From contig JAKSGN010000006.1 of the NCBI GenBank assembly GCA_024180945.1, positions 1,860,001 to 1,924,000 on the forward strand: a stretch of 64,000 nucleotides of DNA, in the 5' to 3' direction. Position numbers and translations under genes: made by a program. The notes beneath the pieces are model-generated. The model saw only the letters and a list, made by a program, of their open reading frames with translations, ran no database searches and had not been told where the DNA came from. Of the stretch, positions 46,806 through 59,740 are shown piece after piece. Each line of letters begins with the position of its first letter. Position 1 is the stretch's first letter. This stretch comes from Macrophomina tecta. Its lineage: Eukaryota > Ascomycota > Dothideomycetes > Botryosphaeriales > Botryosphaeriaceae.

Positions 46806-49083
46806 ATGTCGTCCTGCTTTGGCTTCCGCAAGTCTCGTGCCGAGGAGCGCGAGCCGCTACTGCCCCAGTACCGCGATGACACGGTCCTGCAGAGGGAGCT
46901 GCACCAGAAGCTGCACTCCTACCAGATGCTGAGGGCCCTCTCCAAGGGTTACATGCCGTCCAATGAGCAGCTCATCATCAATCTGCGCACGCTGCTGGCT
47001 GCTGAAATCCTCAACCCCGACACTCACGACCTCAGCGACTCTGGCCGTCTGCTGGTCAAGTTCACGAAGCAATGGCTCACCGAGTTCATAGAGCTGCTGC
47101 AACACAAGAACAGCAGCGACCAGATCCAGGACTTCATTTGGTTCCTCTCCAAGTCGAGAGTCTCGGTAGACGTGGACGACATTGCTTCCAGGGCAAGCAA
47201 AGCCAAGTCCAAGGCCGATACCGCTGCAGGTAAGGCTGATCCAATTGTCTCGGCGACACTGTGCACTAACCAATTGAGCAGCGTATAGAAGCCTTCAGAC
47301 GGTCGGCTCGCTCCTGCTTACTAACTCGGATTTTCGCCTCTTTCTGTCTGATCTCAATGTCGTCGGACGCGAGGTGTTCAAGGATACTGCATTCAAACTC
47401 TCAGATGTAGCAGAGCAAGCAGGCAAAAAGCTTGAGCCATCTGCGGAAGATCAGAAGGCTCTAGAAGAGCCAGGTGCAGATGCGAGGCCGGCACCTTCCC
47501 ACCAAGAGTTGGAGCAGGATGTGGCAGACGTCTCTAAGGTTGTGGGCAATGGGGCCGCCCAGGTAGCCAAGGAAGCGGGACACAGCTTGGCTGACCATAC
47601 CAGCGGAGGTGAAAAAGATACTCTGCTTTATCGCCTGAAGCAAGCCGTGTTGAAGTTAAGGAAGCGCAACGACTACTCTGACTCTGTATCCACCCTGTCA
47701 CTCTTGATTCAGCGCTATGCCATGGTGTATTCCCGTGCTGTCCAGGAGACCATCAACACTGCTCAGGATGATGTCAATGAGAACGAAGAAATGGATAGGG
47801 CGGTTAAGAACTTTTGGTTGTTCATTACCTCCTTCGGAGATCGAAAGGCTTGGGAGGATCTGGAGGACAAGTTCAAGCGTGTCATGGACCACAGCCGGAA
47901 TGACCCGGAGTTCGAAGACTTGATGCTTGATATGGGCAACTCCCTGCAGAAGCTTCTTACTGACCCAGACTTCTTGGATCATGCGGATGAGAAATTCCAG
48001 GCTCTTCGGGAAAAGGCTCGTGGAGTCGGCGCTGAATCATCGCTGCGCAGGGACGTTGATGAGCTCCTCGGTCAGATACAGACGACTCTCAAGGCCGTCT
48101 CCGAAGATGAGGACATTGCCAAGCTCATCCGGACTTCCATGCGGATCGTCTATATCCTGTCTCCGAAGTATCAATACACCAACCAAGAACTCATCACTGA
48201 CGCCATCCACGTGTTTGTGCCTCTCCTCATCCAGGCCATTCAGTATGTACCGATTCCTCGACTGGAAGTCTCCAGTCCTGACATCGACCTCTTACTGGAG
48301 AATTTGATTGTGGAGCCTGGCAAGACCGTCAACAACACCTCATTCCTTCCTTACAGGTTCCGTGTTGAAACATACAACGACTTGGAAATACGCAAGGCCC
48401 GGTTCCGGACAACTTCGTCCGTCTCATCCCAGGTCACTGTCAAGATTGACGGTCTTTCATTCCGCGCTGATGAAGTTGGCTTTTGGATGCGTGCTCACTC
48501 GGGTCTCCTTCGCCTCGCTGATGCCGGTATCGCATCATTTGCGCTTGACGAGCGTGGTCTGGATATACATCTTGACATCGAGGTGGGCCGTGATCGCCTT
48601 GAAAAGATTCTTTCCTTGAAAGCCGTCCGGGTCCACATCCATAAACTCAACTACAAGGTCCGCAAGAGCAAGTTGTCCTTCTTCGGATGGCTCTTCAAGC
48701 CACTGCTGCGGCCGATCATTCGTAAAACCGTTGAGAAGCAGCTCGCCAACGCTATTGCCGATACTCTTCATGCTGCGAACCGCGAACTTCTGTTCGCCCG
48801 CGAGCGTCTGCGAGCGACGCAGATCTCCAACCCCGATGACCTTCGCACCTTCTTCAAAGCTGTTTTGGCAAGGCTGACTCCAGAGGCCGATCCGGACCTG
48901 TACACGCGCGTTGGTGTGACAGATCCTGGAAAGGGTGTGTTCAAGGGGGTCTATGCGCCCGGAAGCGTTGTCAAGCTTTGGGAGGAGCAGGCCCAGCAGG
49001 CTGAGGAGCGGGTCGACGACTACAGGGAAGGCGGATGGCGCAATGAGATCTTCGACACCCACACGCGCAACATGATGCAGTGA
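46806..49083 (+). CDS. HAM1-domain fungal protein (HAM1_N/HAM1_C type)
   Basis: Conserved fungal protein; biochemical role not established to my knowledge. Two exons (intron 47230-47281) give 741 residues. Residues 1-140 start MSSCFGFRKSRAEEREPLLPQY and contain LRALSKGYMPSNEQLIINLR, the conserved N-terminal block of the family. A charged, helical middle follows with LYRLKQAVLKLRKRNDYSDS and AQDDVNENEEMDRAVKNFW. The C-terminal half (about residues 400-741) carries VPIPRLEVSSPDIDLLLENL, then repeated beta-rich segments and HIHKLNYKVRKSKLSFFGWL, ending near THTRNMMQ. The second half resembles elongated lipid-binding folds of the BPI/SMP type in pattern, which is inference. The Cys near the N-terminus (MSSCFGF) could be acylated. 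The gene is intact. Confidence 0.86.
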
Positions 49084-51698
49084 TGAGCGTTTCCTACAAC
49101 TGGTAATAACATTTTCGGTTTGCAATAGGGGTATGCATGCATGGAGTAAGGTCTCTATTGGAATTCGCTTACCGGAAGCGGCAACGATACGCGATAGGAA
49201 GTAATGGGGGTTCTGGTTTCCAAACGATCAAAGCAACATATTGCACTCTGCTGTTTTTCATAAATTGTAGCTCATAAGGATTCGAGAAGGGCGGATTACT
49301 CTTCCAGAAAAGGGAAATCAAGTACCATGCTCCGATATCGCAATGGTGATCAAACGCGATGTCGGGGGCTGAGTCGCGGGCGCTCATGTTTCTCACCAAA
49401 AAGATGGATGGCCACCCCCCATTTTTTTTTTTTCTCTCCACCGAATTCCCCCGCAATGGCCCCGCAGAAAATCAAGGGGAGGCCTCGTTCCCGCCAAACC
49501 CCGCGAATTACTGCACATGGTCATCAACAAGGGAAGGGTGGGATATCGTTGGGGGAGAAAGATGTGGATTATTGGCGGGGAAGGACGGTGCGCGAGCATA
49601 TTTCTGCATGTGTATGGACGCCAAAAGGAAGAGGAAGCCCGGTAGACTCCTTGGAGCATGGATCAATAGAGGAGGTAGCCAGGCATGGAGGGCGGCGCCT
49701 CCGGGCAATGAAAGATAAAAATGGACCAACGGGTCCTGTGGGATTGGGCTTCTAAAAGCCAAGACGAGACGAAGGTCGAATGAAGGGAAGGCCATCTCCG
49801 TTTACTGCTGGACGGAATGGTTTCGGTGCCCTTTGCTCGCTCGCGTCCGGGAAACGCGCCCAACGGAGCGGAGAGACAGTAGTGTGACCCAGCACCGGTA
49901 GAGAGAGGGCGAGAGGGGCGGAGCGGGGAGCGGCGGGAGCATTGCCGTCTTCGGTACTCCGTACATACCGTATGACATGTTTTTTCCTTTTGGGATCGGA
50001 AATTTTAGGAACGGGTGACGATGATGATGCTACCCGGCGTGTGCGTCAGCGGTGACAGCGGCGACGGCGGGATTAAAGATCCGAATTCTGCGAAATGCAA
50101 AAGGGCGGAGGCAAGGAGCCCTCCTGGCTATCCAGCCGTCGATTGTATGTATGTACATACCGAAAGCGAGGGAGCGAAGCTAGTGTCCGGGGTTGTGTCT
50201 GGTTCTTCGGAGTTTCCCTGCCGGAGAAACAAAAAAAAAAAAAAAATAGTCGTGATAAGATGGAAAACGCCGGGAACCCTGGAGAGCACTAGAAATCTGG
50301 CCATCCTTGCAGCCCCAAAAATGGGGAGCCGAAAGGTGGAAATTTCGGGTGGTTTGGCTTGCCTAGGGCGGCGGAAAAGGAAGATGGGGGAGTTTATCCC
50401 GATTAGCGGTTGATAGACACTTGCAGTCAGCCACGGACCGGCTCAGCCCCCGACTCTTCAACAATCCGGGGATGACACAAACGCGCCGACGGATGGTGCG
50501 CATGCAGTTAGTGGCAGTTTTGCTGTCAACTCTCTGGTGTATAGTTTACCATTGATACTGTAGCTTGCGTGTTGCCTGCCTTTGGGGTGTCTACGAGGTC
50601 AATGTTGGAGATACACGCTTACCGCGGCGCTTTTGAAAGCACTCGTCCGAATGCAAGTATTGGGGGAAATTGATGACACTCATGTCCGGACGACTGCTTC
50701 AACTTCCCATGTGGGTTTGCGCCGGGCGTTGCAATGATTCCGACACGGACTCCGCGCTGTCCCGGCTGCTACTTTGGTTGGCCCGCGTTGTCTTACGGCA
50801 TGCAGCAAACAGTACCAGTGAAGGGCCCCGGCCAACGAGCAAATCAACGCAAACGTCAACACGTACCCGTACAGTCCGGTCTCACTCACGTCTTCATCGT
50901 CAGCCATTCCGCTGACGAGAAGCACCATCTGCGAAACCAAGCAATCGTGTTGGCCGATCTATAGATAGACAACTTGCCTCACATGCCCGAAAGCCGAAGA
51001 GCGGGATGGATAGACTCCGAAGATCCCAATGAACAATCAATCTCTTAGTCCCTGGCCTCAGTACGCTTCACAGGACCATCGACGTCTAATGCAATCTCTC
51101 ACAGGAAAACGATCCTCTACTACCAGAAGCAGCGTTGAATGCTCCCCATAATCCAGCAAAGCAACATCTGAACCCTAACACCGCGTCAAGGGATTAGTGG
51201 AAATGGAGCAAACAGAGGGAGGATAACCCAAGGTGGAAAAAAAAAGAAAAGAAAAGAAAACACACGAAACACAGAAGAATGCTCTCTTATCATACTCAAA
51301 ACAATCGCATGGTGTATCATCAGCTCGTAAAAAAACGTATTGTATGGTGGCGCCTGTGTCTCCTCCCCTTAGCCCTTGTGCAAGCCCATTAAAACCCCCC
51401 AAACATCCAGAAGAAGAAAAGCCAAAAAAAAGTGAGCCAAAATAAGACGGCGTGTTTCCGTCTTTGGCATTGCTCCAAGTGTAACCCATCCATCCCATTC
51501 TAGAAGAAGAGAAAACCCGAACCAGTGAAGTTCTGCGACGAGGTATGTGGAGCCGTTATAATAGAGTAGAGGGGTAATACCAGAAACTCCGAGAAGAAAA
51601 GATGTCGGAAACTCAATACCCTATAGAAAGGAAGAAGTTGGAGAGAAGAAGATTGCCTATACGCAAATTGTGTCCAGTAAGCGTGATGACAGGACCGA
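49084..51698. other. Intergenic between convergent genes
   Basis: 2.6 kb between the ends of the HAM1-domain gene and ATG26. Only motif-free ORFs and A/T runs (for example near 49424, 50231 and 51240). No gene supported. Confidence 0.55.
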
Positions 51699-54600
51699 TC
51701 ATGCATCTTTGGCCTGCTCCTCGCGTTCCTCCTGGCGGATCTGTTGAAGCTGGGCCTTGATTTGGAGGACGGCCTGATCCTGCTCGGGGTTGCGTCGCAG
51801 CTCAGGGTCGCTATCGTCGTCGACGAAAGTCCATTCCTCCTCGGCATCTTCTCCCAAATCGTCTTCGCTAAGAGGCCGATTCCGCCATTTGATGAGCGAT
51901 CTGGCGTACTCCAGGTCGCGGTAAATCGTCTTGACCGCCTCGCCAACGCCATCCTCCTGCTTCGGTGTTAATTGAAATAGAATCTTAAGAATATTTGAGA
52001 TGACGTTACCTTGCGAATCTTCTCACCGAGCATTCGTGCTTTCGTGATCATGCGATCATCATGCGTAGCAGTCCAAAGAGCGCGGGAAAAGGCGCTAACG
52101 TTGAGTTTCTTGACATGAATTCCAACACCAAGATCCTCTACACGTGACGCGAAGAAGAATTGGTCCCCAAAGAAAGGCTTGATGATCGTGGGGATACCAG
52201 CGCGTAGAGAAGCACCAGTGGTGCCTGCACCTCCATGGTGGGCTGCTGCGTCAATCTGCCTGAACAGCCAGTCATGCGGGGCCGATGCAATCTGGTGCAC
52301 CTCTGGAGGGACCTTGGGCCTTTCATCCTTCAACTTGCTTTCTTTAGTTTTCTCTTCCTTGTCCAAGCGGTCCGACCAGCCCTTCGACATGATGCAACGA
52401 ACATCAGCTTTGAGCACAGCCTCGATGATGGACTTTTCCATAGCCTTTGGGTCTTCAACGACGATAGAACCGAATCCGACGTAGACGAGTTTCTTGCCAT
52501 CTCTACGAGCGCGTTCAATAAACTCGGTCAGGTCCGTCGGAGGCGTGTACTTCTGGCTCTCGTCGAGGAACCAATATCCAGTAACCCGGACCCAGTCGCT
52601 AAAGTCAAGTGGTGGTGCGACAACTGTAGGGCTAAAGTTGTACATGAAAGGTATCTTGTTGATTTGCAGCTTCTTCAGATTGGTAGGCGGGAGCTTGAGG
52701 CTCTTCTTCCTCCACGTATTGATCTGATTGGCCGTGGCTTTCCAGAATACTTCTTCAAAAAGCACATATGTGAAGAAGTTGTATGTCCCGCCCATCTTTT
52801 TTTCCCGGACGGCGAAGGCATGCGGATACGCTCGGGTGCGGGTCCAGGGCATAGTGAATGCTCGGAAGTAAGGAATTTCCAGCGCTTCTGCGATATGCAC
52901 CCCGGCCATTGTACTGGGGCTTTCGATCAACAGCTCAGTACCCTGGCAAGCGTTCCAAGCTGTTTCCAAGAGTTCACCCAGCCAGCCACGGAAGGTAGAA
53001 TGCGCTCTGGCTAAGAACGTAGGAGTGAACATGCCCGTTTCAACGCATAATTGCATGAGTTCGGCAGGGTTTCCAGCCACAGGAGCGAAGTCTATTCCAT
53101 GAGAAAGGACCCAGTCTCCGAACTCCTCGTGGGACACGATCTTCGCTTTGTGTCCTTCTTTGATAAGTCGCTTGCAAAGCGCAATATAAGGCTGAACATC
53201 GCCGCGAGATCCGATAGTCAGGCAGGTAATGTTCATGGACTCACGAGGCGTGAAATCTACCATTGAAGCTTGGGGATCGTCGAATATCACCGCGGCTCCT
53301 GATTGATCAAGCTCACCGATGTGAGGCGGAATCGCGGGTTGCTTCTCCGGAGATCGTGCATGCTGAAGCAAATCATTCTCGGCCTTTGCTTCTTCGGCTT
53401 GCAATATATTCTCTTCGTTGAGAATACCAGAGGAATGCAGGTAACGAACTTGCTCGAGCTTCTGATGCATAGTGACAGCGCAGTCATCTCGTACGTCAGT
53501 TCGAGAGAAGTCGAAGAACAATTCCTCGTGACCACGGACGATTACGACAAGCGCATGGTGGGTAAGTCGGAAACTCTTCTCCTTGACCACGTTTTCAATA
53601 TCGCGAAGGGGCAGTACCAGCTGGAGGAATCAATTAGTCAGCTGATCTTTTTGGTTGGCAAGCGTTCATAAAATACCTTGGTCCGAGTTCCAGGTAGAAG
53701 GCTCCTGAAGCAGAAATACCTGTCACTCACGTAGATCTTCCCGTACTGTGGAAGCACCCTCCACAAATTGCAGAAAAATGTCGCTCGGAGCCTCTCTGTT
53801 TCAGGCAACGCAAAATGCTGCCGAAAACGTTCATTATGGGTTATTGCGTCTCCTTCGTCGACCATTTCGCGAGCATCTTCATCGATGAGATGACCATCTT
53901 CTGCGTAGTGCCTCCTGCCTCCGGCCCACATACCAGACACCTTATCGTAAACGCTCATGGTATCCGTCGTCAATCTACTGCCGAGGGCCATAGTGTTCTT
54001 TCGAAGAGACCCAACGAGTCCGGAAGCTTTGGTAAACGGCAGGACTCCAGCACTGACAATGCCAGAATAGTAGGCGGAGGCTGAGGCTTGCATCTTGTCG
54101 TCCCGTAGTTCACTGTCATTACCTAATTCCTTTGAACTTTGGATCGGAGTTCGTGAGCGAGTGCTCACAGTCTGCTCAGTCCGAGGATAAGGATACAGTT
54201 TCGCTGAGCGAGCCGTGTCTTGGGATGCTCTAGGGTTGGCTTCCGAGTCTGTAAGCTCTGCTGCGGGTCGGTGGAAGACATCACTCCGACTCAAAATCTG
54301 GCTAGCGGATGCGTCCGTTTCGTTGATCGACTGGATGGCAGCGGACGATGCTCCATCGGGATCCATCGAAAAATAGGCGGATTCCGAAGAATCTCGCACC
54401 TGTGAAGAGACGGGCGAAAACCCGGATCGTTCACTTTGACTCGGTCCTAGGGAATGCCGATTCTGCCCTCTGCTAAGACTGCGTCTTCTACGATCGGAAC
54501 TGGAGCGTCCGCGGTCACTGCTCCGCCGACTCCTATCAAAACTCGATCTCGTAGATTCGCCACTGACCTGCGAATGTGACTGACGCCTGAAGGATGGAGA

Positions 54601-56147
54601 TGTCGGCGAAAGAGTTCCTGCAGCCGGTTGGAAAATGGTGGACCGTACCGGGCTGATCGACTTGCCAGGCTGCACGCTGGCAGGTGTTGCGAGACGGCTG
54701 TTCAGTGCAGGTGTAGTAGGACGCTCAGTTTCCAAGTCTAGGTGCTGCTGCCTGCAGCCATCCCACAGACGCTTCATCAAATTGAGCGCCTCCTCGCCGA
54801 ACCCGAAGAAAGAGAAGAAATACTCATCGACAGCGTATGAATCGTCATTGTCGACGACACCAATCTTGATAGTCTCTGCATAGTCCAGAACTGGGTTATC
54901 CTCAATTTCCATGATGTTTTCCAGTGGAATTGATATCTTCACGCTGTCCCCGTCGTTGTGCGACTTGAAGATGACTTTCTGCAGAAGCTTGACCCACTCC
55001 TTGGCGCTTGCAGCACTGTCAGCCCGGAAGACATAGGTCCGTTGATTGGTCGTGACAGTGAAGTCTGTGGCGTCCCGGGTCTTGTCCTTGGGCTCCGTTA
55101 CATTGGCAGAGATCGCATAGCGCAGGTTGATCCGGGCGCGAGGAAAGTACAGGTCGGTTGGGTCGCTGTAGTAGGCTAGGACGTCACCTTTTAGGATGAA
55201 CCATGACCGATTCCACCTTGTGCGACCGCGCTTGGATAGGTAGCCGGAGTTGGTGATCTCTTTCTACCTTACGTTAGCTATCAGCGTTCTCAGCTGCTAA
55301 AGCACGTAAACCTACGGTTTTCTTGGGGAGGTAAGCATAGAAGCAAATATGCTGTTCCGTGATGTACAAGTAACCCTGGAGCAGAACGGTTTGGAGCAAC
55401 CAGCACGGATAATCTGCACCTGTAAGCCAAAGCTGAGTAGCAGGATACATCGTACGCACCTGCGACCACCTTTTCTTCCTCCTCGAATGCGAATATCTCC
55501 ATGAGTCTCTGGGATAAATTACCCTCGTCCTTGATGGACGGATCACCAACTCCAAAAGCCTCGTGCGCCGTTCTGAGGTCAGAACCAAAGGCCGAAGCCT
55601 CCATCCCCGCCTTTGCCCTGATCTGACCGCTCATAGATTGACTATCCACCTTCTCATGTTCCCGTTCTGTCTGTGGGAGCTTGGGCGTCAATATCTGCGA
55701 GGAGGACATCGATTCGTCGGCGGGCGGGCCGCGGCGGTCCTTGGAAGGCTTTATTTGGAGCTTGTGCAGGTGGCGAAATATTTTGCGGTTCGAAAGACTG
55801 CGGCGGTGCTTGGTCTGGGGGTCTTCGGGCTGCTTTGAGTCCTGAGCGGCAGGAGGGTCGGGTGAGCGTGCTACAGCGGCATGTTCGTCCTCTTCCTCCT
55901 CGCTCTCGCTGAGCTCATCGTGCGTGAAGCGGGAGCGCAGGTTGGCAACAGAGCCGGCGTGAGTGATTAGGTCGAAGACGGAACGATGGGTGTAGCGAGG
56001 GTCGTTGCTTTTGGGCGCGGTGACATCCTCGTCCTCGTCTTCGCCGTGGCGCAGACGCTCGGGGATCTCGAAGGACTGGCGCGGACGTCGATTAGGCCTG
56101 GGGCGGATGCGGGCCGAGCGATCCCTGATGTTGTACTCGGAAGCCAT
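51699..56147 (-). CDS. ATG26: Sterol 3-beta-glucosyltransferase
   Basis: Transfers glucose from UDP-glucose to ergosterol at membranes; in some fungi it is needed for pexophagy. Five exons (introns 51957-52009, 53621-53676, 55264-55315, 55420-55459) give 1415 residues, the size usual for ascomycetes. Order: acidic/Ser-rich N-terminus; GRAM domain ([23 protein letters not shown]); PH domain ([20 protein letters not shown] to [10 protein letters not shown]); Ser/Arg-rich linker; second GRAM ([18 protein letters not shown] then [11 protein letters not shown]). The GT1 glycosyltransferase follows, starting [18 protein letters not shown] and including [10 protein letters not shown]. The donor-binding C-terminal motif [18 protein letters not shown] is followed by [13 protein letters not shown]. 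The acidic tail ends [10 protein letters not shown]. The start at 56147 gives the usual N-terminus. No defect seen. Confidence 0.95.
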
Positions 56148-57592
56148 GGCGTGTGCGGGGCGGAGATTTGAGGGCTGCGTGCTGGGGCAGCACCAGGTGG
56201 GTGGTGATGGGGCCCGGGGGGAGGTGCAGCAGCAGGCAAGCTGCCGGTCGCCGCTCGGAAGCGCGGGCGTGGGCGAGGGCGTGGGCGCGTCGTCGGACTG
56301 GGCGTGGTCGGGTCAGGCGCAAATGGTAGGACTCACATGGCGCGGAGTCACGGCCATGTCTTGCGGAGCAGGACGGACGGGTATGGCCTGTGACGGGAGC
56401 TCTATCGTTATCGGGGGCTGAGGCTCTCTCTGGGGAACGCCTTCGGCGAGTCATGCAGCCGACAGGGGTCTCTGCGCGGTCGAGCCAGCTGCTCGACACA
56501 CTGCCACGTACCGCTTGCCCACTTGCTGCTTGCGTCTCGCAGTTCCCGCAATGCGCTGCTTGCGCTGCTGCGCTGCGGCGGCCCTGCTGCGCAAATACCA
56601 GCCTGAGCGTGTCCGGAGCAGAGCACAGAGGGCTGGCCGGAGCGCAAGAGAGACGCGGGCGATCAGCAGCAAGCACGCGGACCCGGGCGCGCCACGTGCT
56701 GCTTGACGTATCGCTCTGGGCTTTGCCAGTGCACCACCAACTACACTGTCCCCAGCCCATCTCCGTCTCTCGCCCCTCTGAACAGTCCCACTCATCTCAA
56801 GGTTTCCGTCTGCATGTCGGAGCGATTCCCCTCCCGTACATCTTGTCCCACATGCTGCCTGGAATTTACAGCGTGCAGCACCCACATTCGCAGGACGCCT
56901 GGTGCTTGCGCTCAACATCTGTCACAGCCTTCCTACAAACGTGGACGTGCTCTTCTCCAGGGGTGGAAGCAGTGCAGGTTGTACGGCATTAGCGCGTTGC
57001 TGGCCAGGCAGCCTCAGCACCCAAATACTTGGCGTCAAGGCAACAGTCGGCACACTAAACAAGTTCCGTCATGTTGTATGCAACGACAGACGAGATTTCT
57101 CAGCGGCTTGCATTGGATCACGGGCAAAAAGAAACCCCCCGCTGCAGCCTGGCGGTAGCAACCATGCTCCGGTGCCGTGTCTTGGAAGCTGGAGCCTCCT
57201 CACGCGAAGGCATTTGCCGTAGCTCAAAATGTATTACGAAAGAGGATGGCTTAAGGACTCAGGCCCGAACCCCTTTTCCACACCAAGCAGTCTATTTCTC
57301 AGGTGGATGCACTATAGACACGCCTGCTTGCTGGCTGCTTGGTACGTATCATATCCGGCTTATATACTTGTAATGCGGACGCGCTAGTTCTCGCTTATGC
57401 AGGCTGCAATTTCGACAGCATTGACGTCTGCAGGAGGCCGGAAATATGCATGCACACCGAATCGAAAAACCTCTAGACGTAGAGTCATGGAAACCCGATA
57501 GACTACCACAGACCTGTAGCCCAAAAAGTTGAACCAGGACTGGCTCGGGAAACGGACAGCATTCAATATGCTTGACGGGCTGCCAAAAGGCA
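56148..57592. other. Intergenic, ATG26 upstream region
   Basis: GC-rich, with motif-free ORFs, between the ATG26 start and the 3' end of the PRISE pseudogene. Should hold the ATG26 promoter. Confidence 0.55.
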
Positions 57593-59013
57593 CTACAAAG
57601 GTACCGGGGGGACCATCTTCAGTCTCGCATACTCGTCAATTGCTTTGATTATGTAGTTTCCCGAGATGACGTTTCCGAACTAGCTGAGGCGGTGTGACTT
57701 GTCGAGGCTGTTACCGCATAACAGTCTCAGGATCACGAAGTACTCTTGCGGGGGTTGGCAGAGACCTTACCTCATATTGATTCGACCGACGTTAGCCAGA
57801 ACACAATCCGCAAAACCAAAGAAATTATTGATGCCCTGTATCATCTCATCACACAGGCCATATCCCTGCGCCAGTTCTCTCCGAGCCCGTTGCACGCCTG
57901 GTCTTTTTCGCCATTCCACAATCGAGACCGGCGACGAATGAGCCTGTGTGATCCGAAGCTACAGATAATTGTGTTCAGTAATCTCGTATCAATTTAGAAT
58001 GTTTCATTGGTGACTACAGACTTACCGACTGATGTCTCGTGGCTCGACATACGCACGCTGTCGTAGACGCTCTCGTCCAACTCTACTCCCTTCCAATGAA
58101 GACTATAGCACCCAGCCAGCTTCGGCCAGAACTTCGACCAAGCCCAGGCGCTCCCGTCAGTAGTGTTGAATGCCTGGTCGTCGTGCCACCCTCCAACGGC
58201 TCCCACTCTGCTTAGTTTCCATTCAGCATGGCACTGTTCATATCTTGCAGATGCTCCCACGTCTCCAGGCCCGCAGGATACTCAAGAAGCTGCCTCAGGT
58301 TCTTTCACACCGCTGCGTACTTCGCCTGAGGTGGAATCATATTGTACGACGCCTCCAGAACCCATCCAAGCATATAGCTCGGCCGCGTGGCGTTCCATCC
58401 CACGCCTTCCTGCTCCTCGCACTACCTAAACAAACACTCCTCCCGGGAGTAGAGGAAGCCCGGCTCGATATCCTCGCGCGGACCATGCTCCTTCTGCGGG
58501 ACGGTGGTCGGCCCAAGATGTATCCCATAGTGCTTCGCACTCGTCTCCAGCACGTTGGGGCGGCTTGACGTCCGCCAGCCTCGGCGTGCCCAGGAATTCC
58601 GACAGCAACGTCATGTTCACGGTCGCCGTCCCCTTGGCGTTGCTCCGCGGGTCCTGGCTTGGCTTGAGCGGCATCGGGATGTACCAGTAGAAGAAGACGT
58701 AGTCTGAGCGTACACCGGGCGCCTTGAGTACGGCAGCAGTGTCGTCAGATGACTTGAGGGAGTCGAGCGGGATGTGCTCGGCCTGAAGCAGAAGGCCATC
58801 GGGGATGACGGGCGGCTTGCATAAGAGTCAGAATATCTTGGACCAGCGCTGCGAGCTCTGCATGCTCTGCATCTGCATGAGCAGCATGTGTTGCCCTGAG
58901 ATGCCGTTGGCGCCGTTGATGATGGTAGCGAGGTCCTTCTTTTCTGGCGTGTCAAGGAACACGGAAAGGCCGTCGTAAATGCCTTTGGGTTGTACCCGAT
59001 GGATTGCAGCCAT
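57593..59013 (-). pseudogene. PRISE-type SDR (progesterone 5-beta-reductase-like) pseudogene
   Basis: Degraded NAD(P)-dependent reductase of the VEP1/PRISE class. Fragments run in family order: KGIYDGLSVFLDTPEKKD and IINGANGISGQHML (nucleotide site), QRWSKIF, then a TGA (58828-58830) followed in frame by PPVIPDGLLLQAEHIPLD and SDYVFFYWYIP. A frameshift comes after DVKPPQ, then ETSAKHYGIHLGPTTVPQ and YSREECLF, with an in-frame TAG at 58422-58424 where family members have Tyr. EGVGWNATRPSYMLG follows, and a TGA at 58305-58307 after PPQAKYAAV. Another frame shift leads to DDQAFNTTDGSAWAWSKFWP, then FFGFADCVLA, and a terminal SGNYIIKAIDEYARLKMVPP ending at 57593. At least three premature stops and two frameshifts make function very unlikely. 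Introns cannot remove them all. Confidence 0.85.
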
Positions 59014-59740
59014 GGCCGGTTTGCATTCATGGTTGAGCGAGGCTCTTATCTTGGCTCTTTGAGCTGTTCACGATCGGCCAATCCCTCAGGAGCAGCTTCA
59101 TGACAGATTAAACAATTTCTCGTCTTGCATACCCGGGATAGAAAGACCCAGATGCTAAAGTATCGCCTGCGACTGTCCTTTCAACATGTCGGACTGCAAA
59201 CTGTTTCCGTACGTTAGCAGCTGCAACGAGTAATTTTGAATAACATACACCATTCCACCGGACCGATTATGAAAGACTTGGGCGAAATCCATTTGGCAAT
59301 AGGAATGTCTTTCAAGAAAAAGTGCATCCGTGAATACGGCAGGTAACCCTCGTGAGTTGGGAGGCGCAGACAGGCCGTGGCAACAATTTCGGCGTGCACG
59401 CTCCTACATAAATAAATCGTTGTCGTCAGATACGCTTTTGCCTGAAAAAGTGAAGCTTCGGCAAGCCACAGCCAGGCAATCGTCTGCTGTATGGGGCGCA
59501 GAGTGAATTCAAGTCTCACCTGCATCTACTAAAACCATTCCACGGGCTTGGGCAAGTTTATCAAGACGCAGACGCTGAATAATGAGTGAGATTATGGGCC
59601 GAAAAGGGCGAGCTGGGCATTCTTCATTCGCGAATCATCTACTTAGATGATGTCTAAAGCCTCAGCCTTCAGACTGTGTCCCGTTATTCCACGTTCGCCT
59701 AACCCCCCTCCCCCTTCTACCAGGATTCAGATCTAACAGG
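59014..59740. other. Intergenic
   Basis: No recognisable gene. A 104-codon minus-strand ORF at 59214-59525 has no motif I know. Confidence 0.55.
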
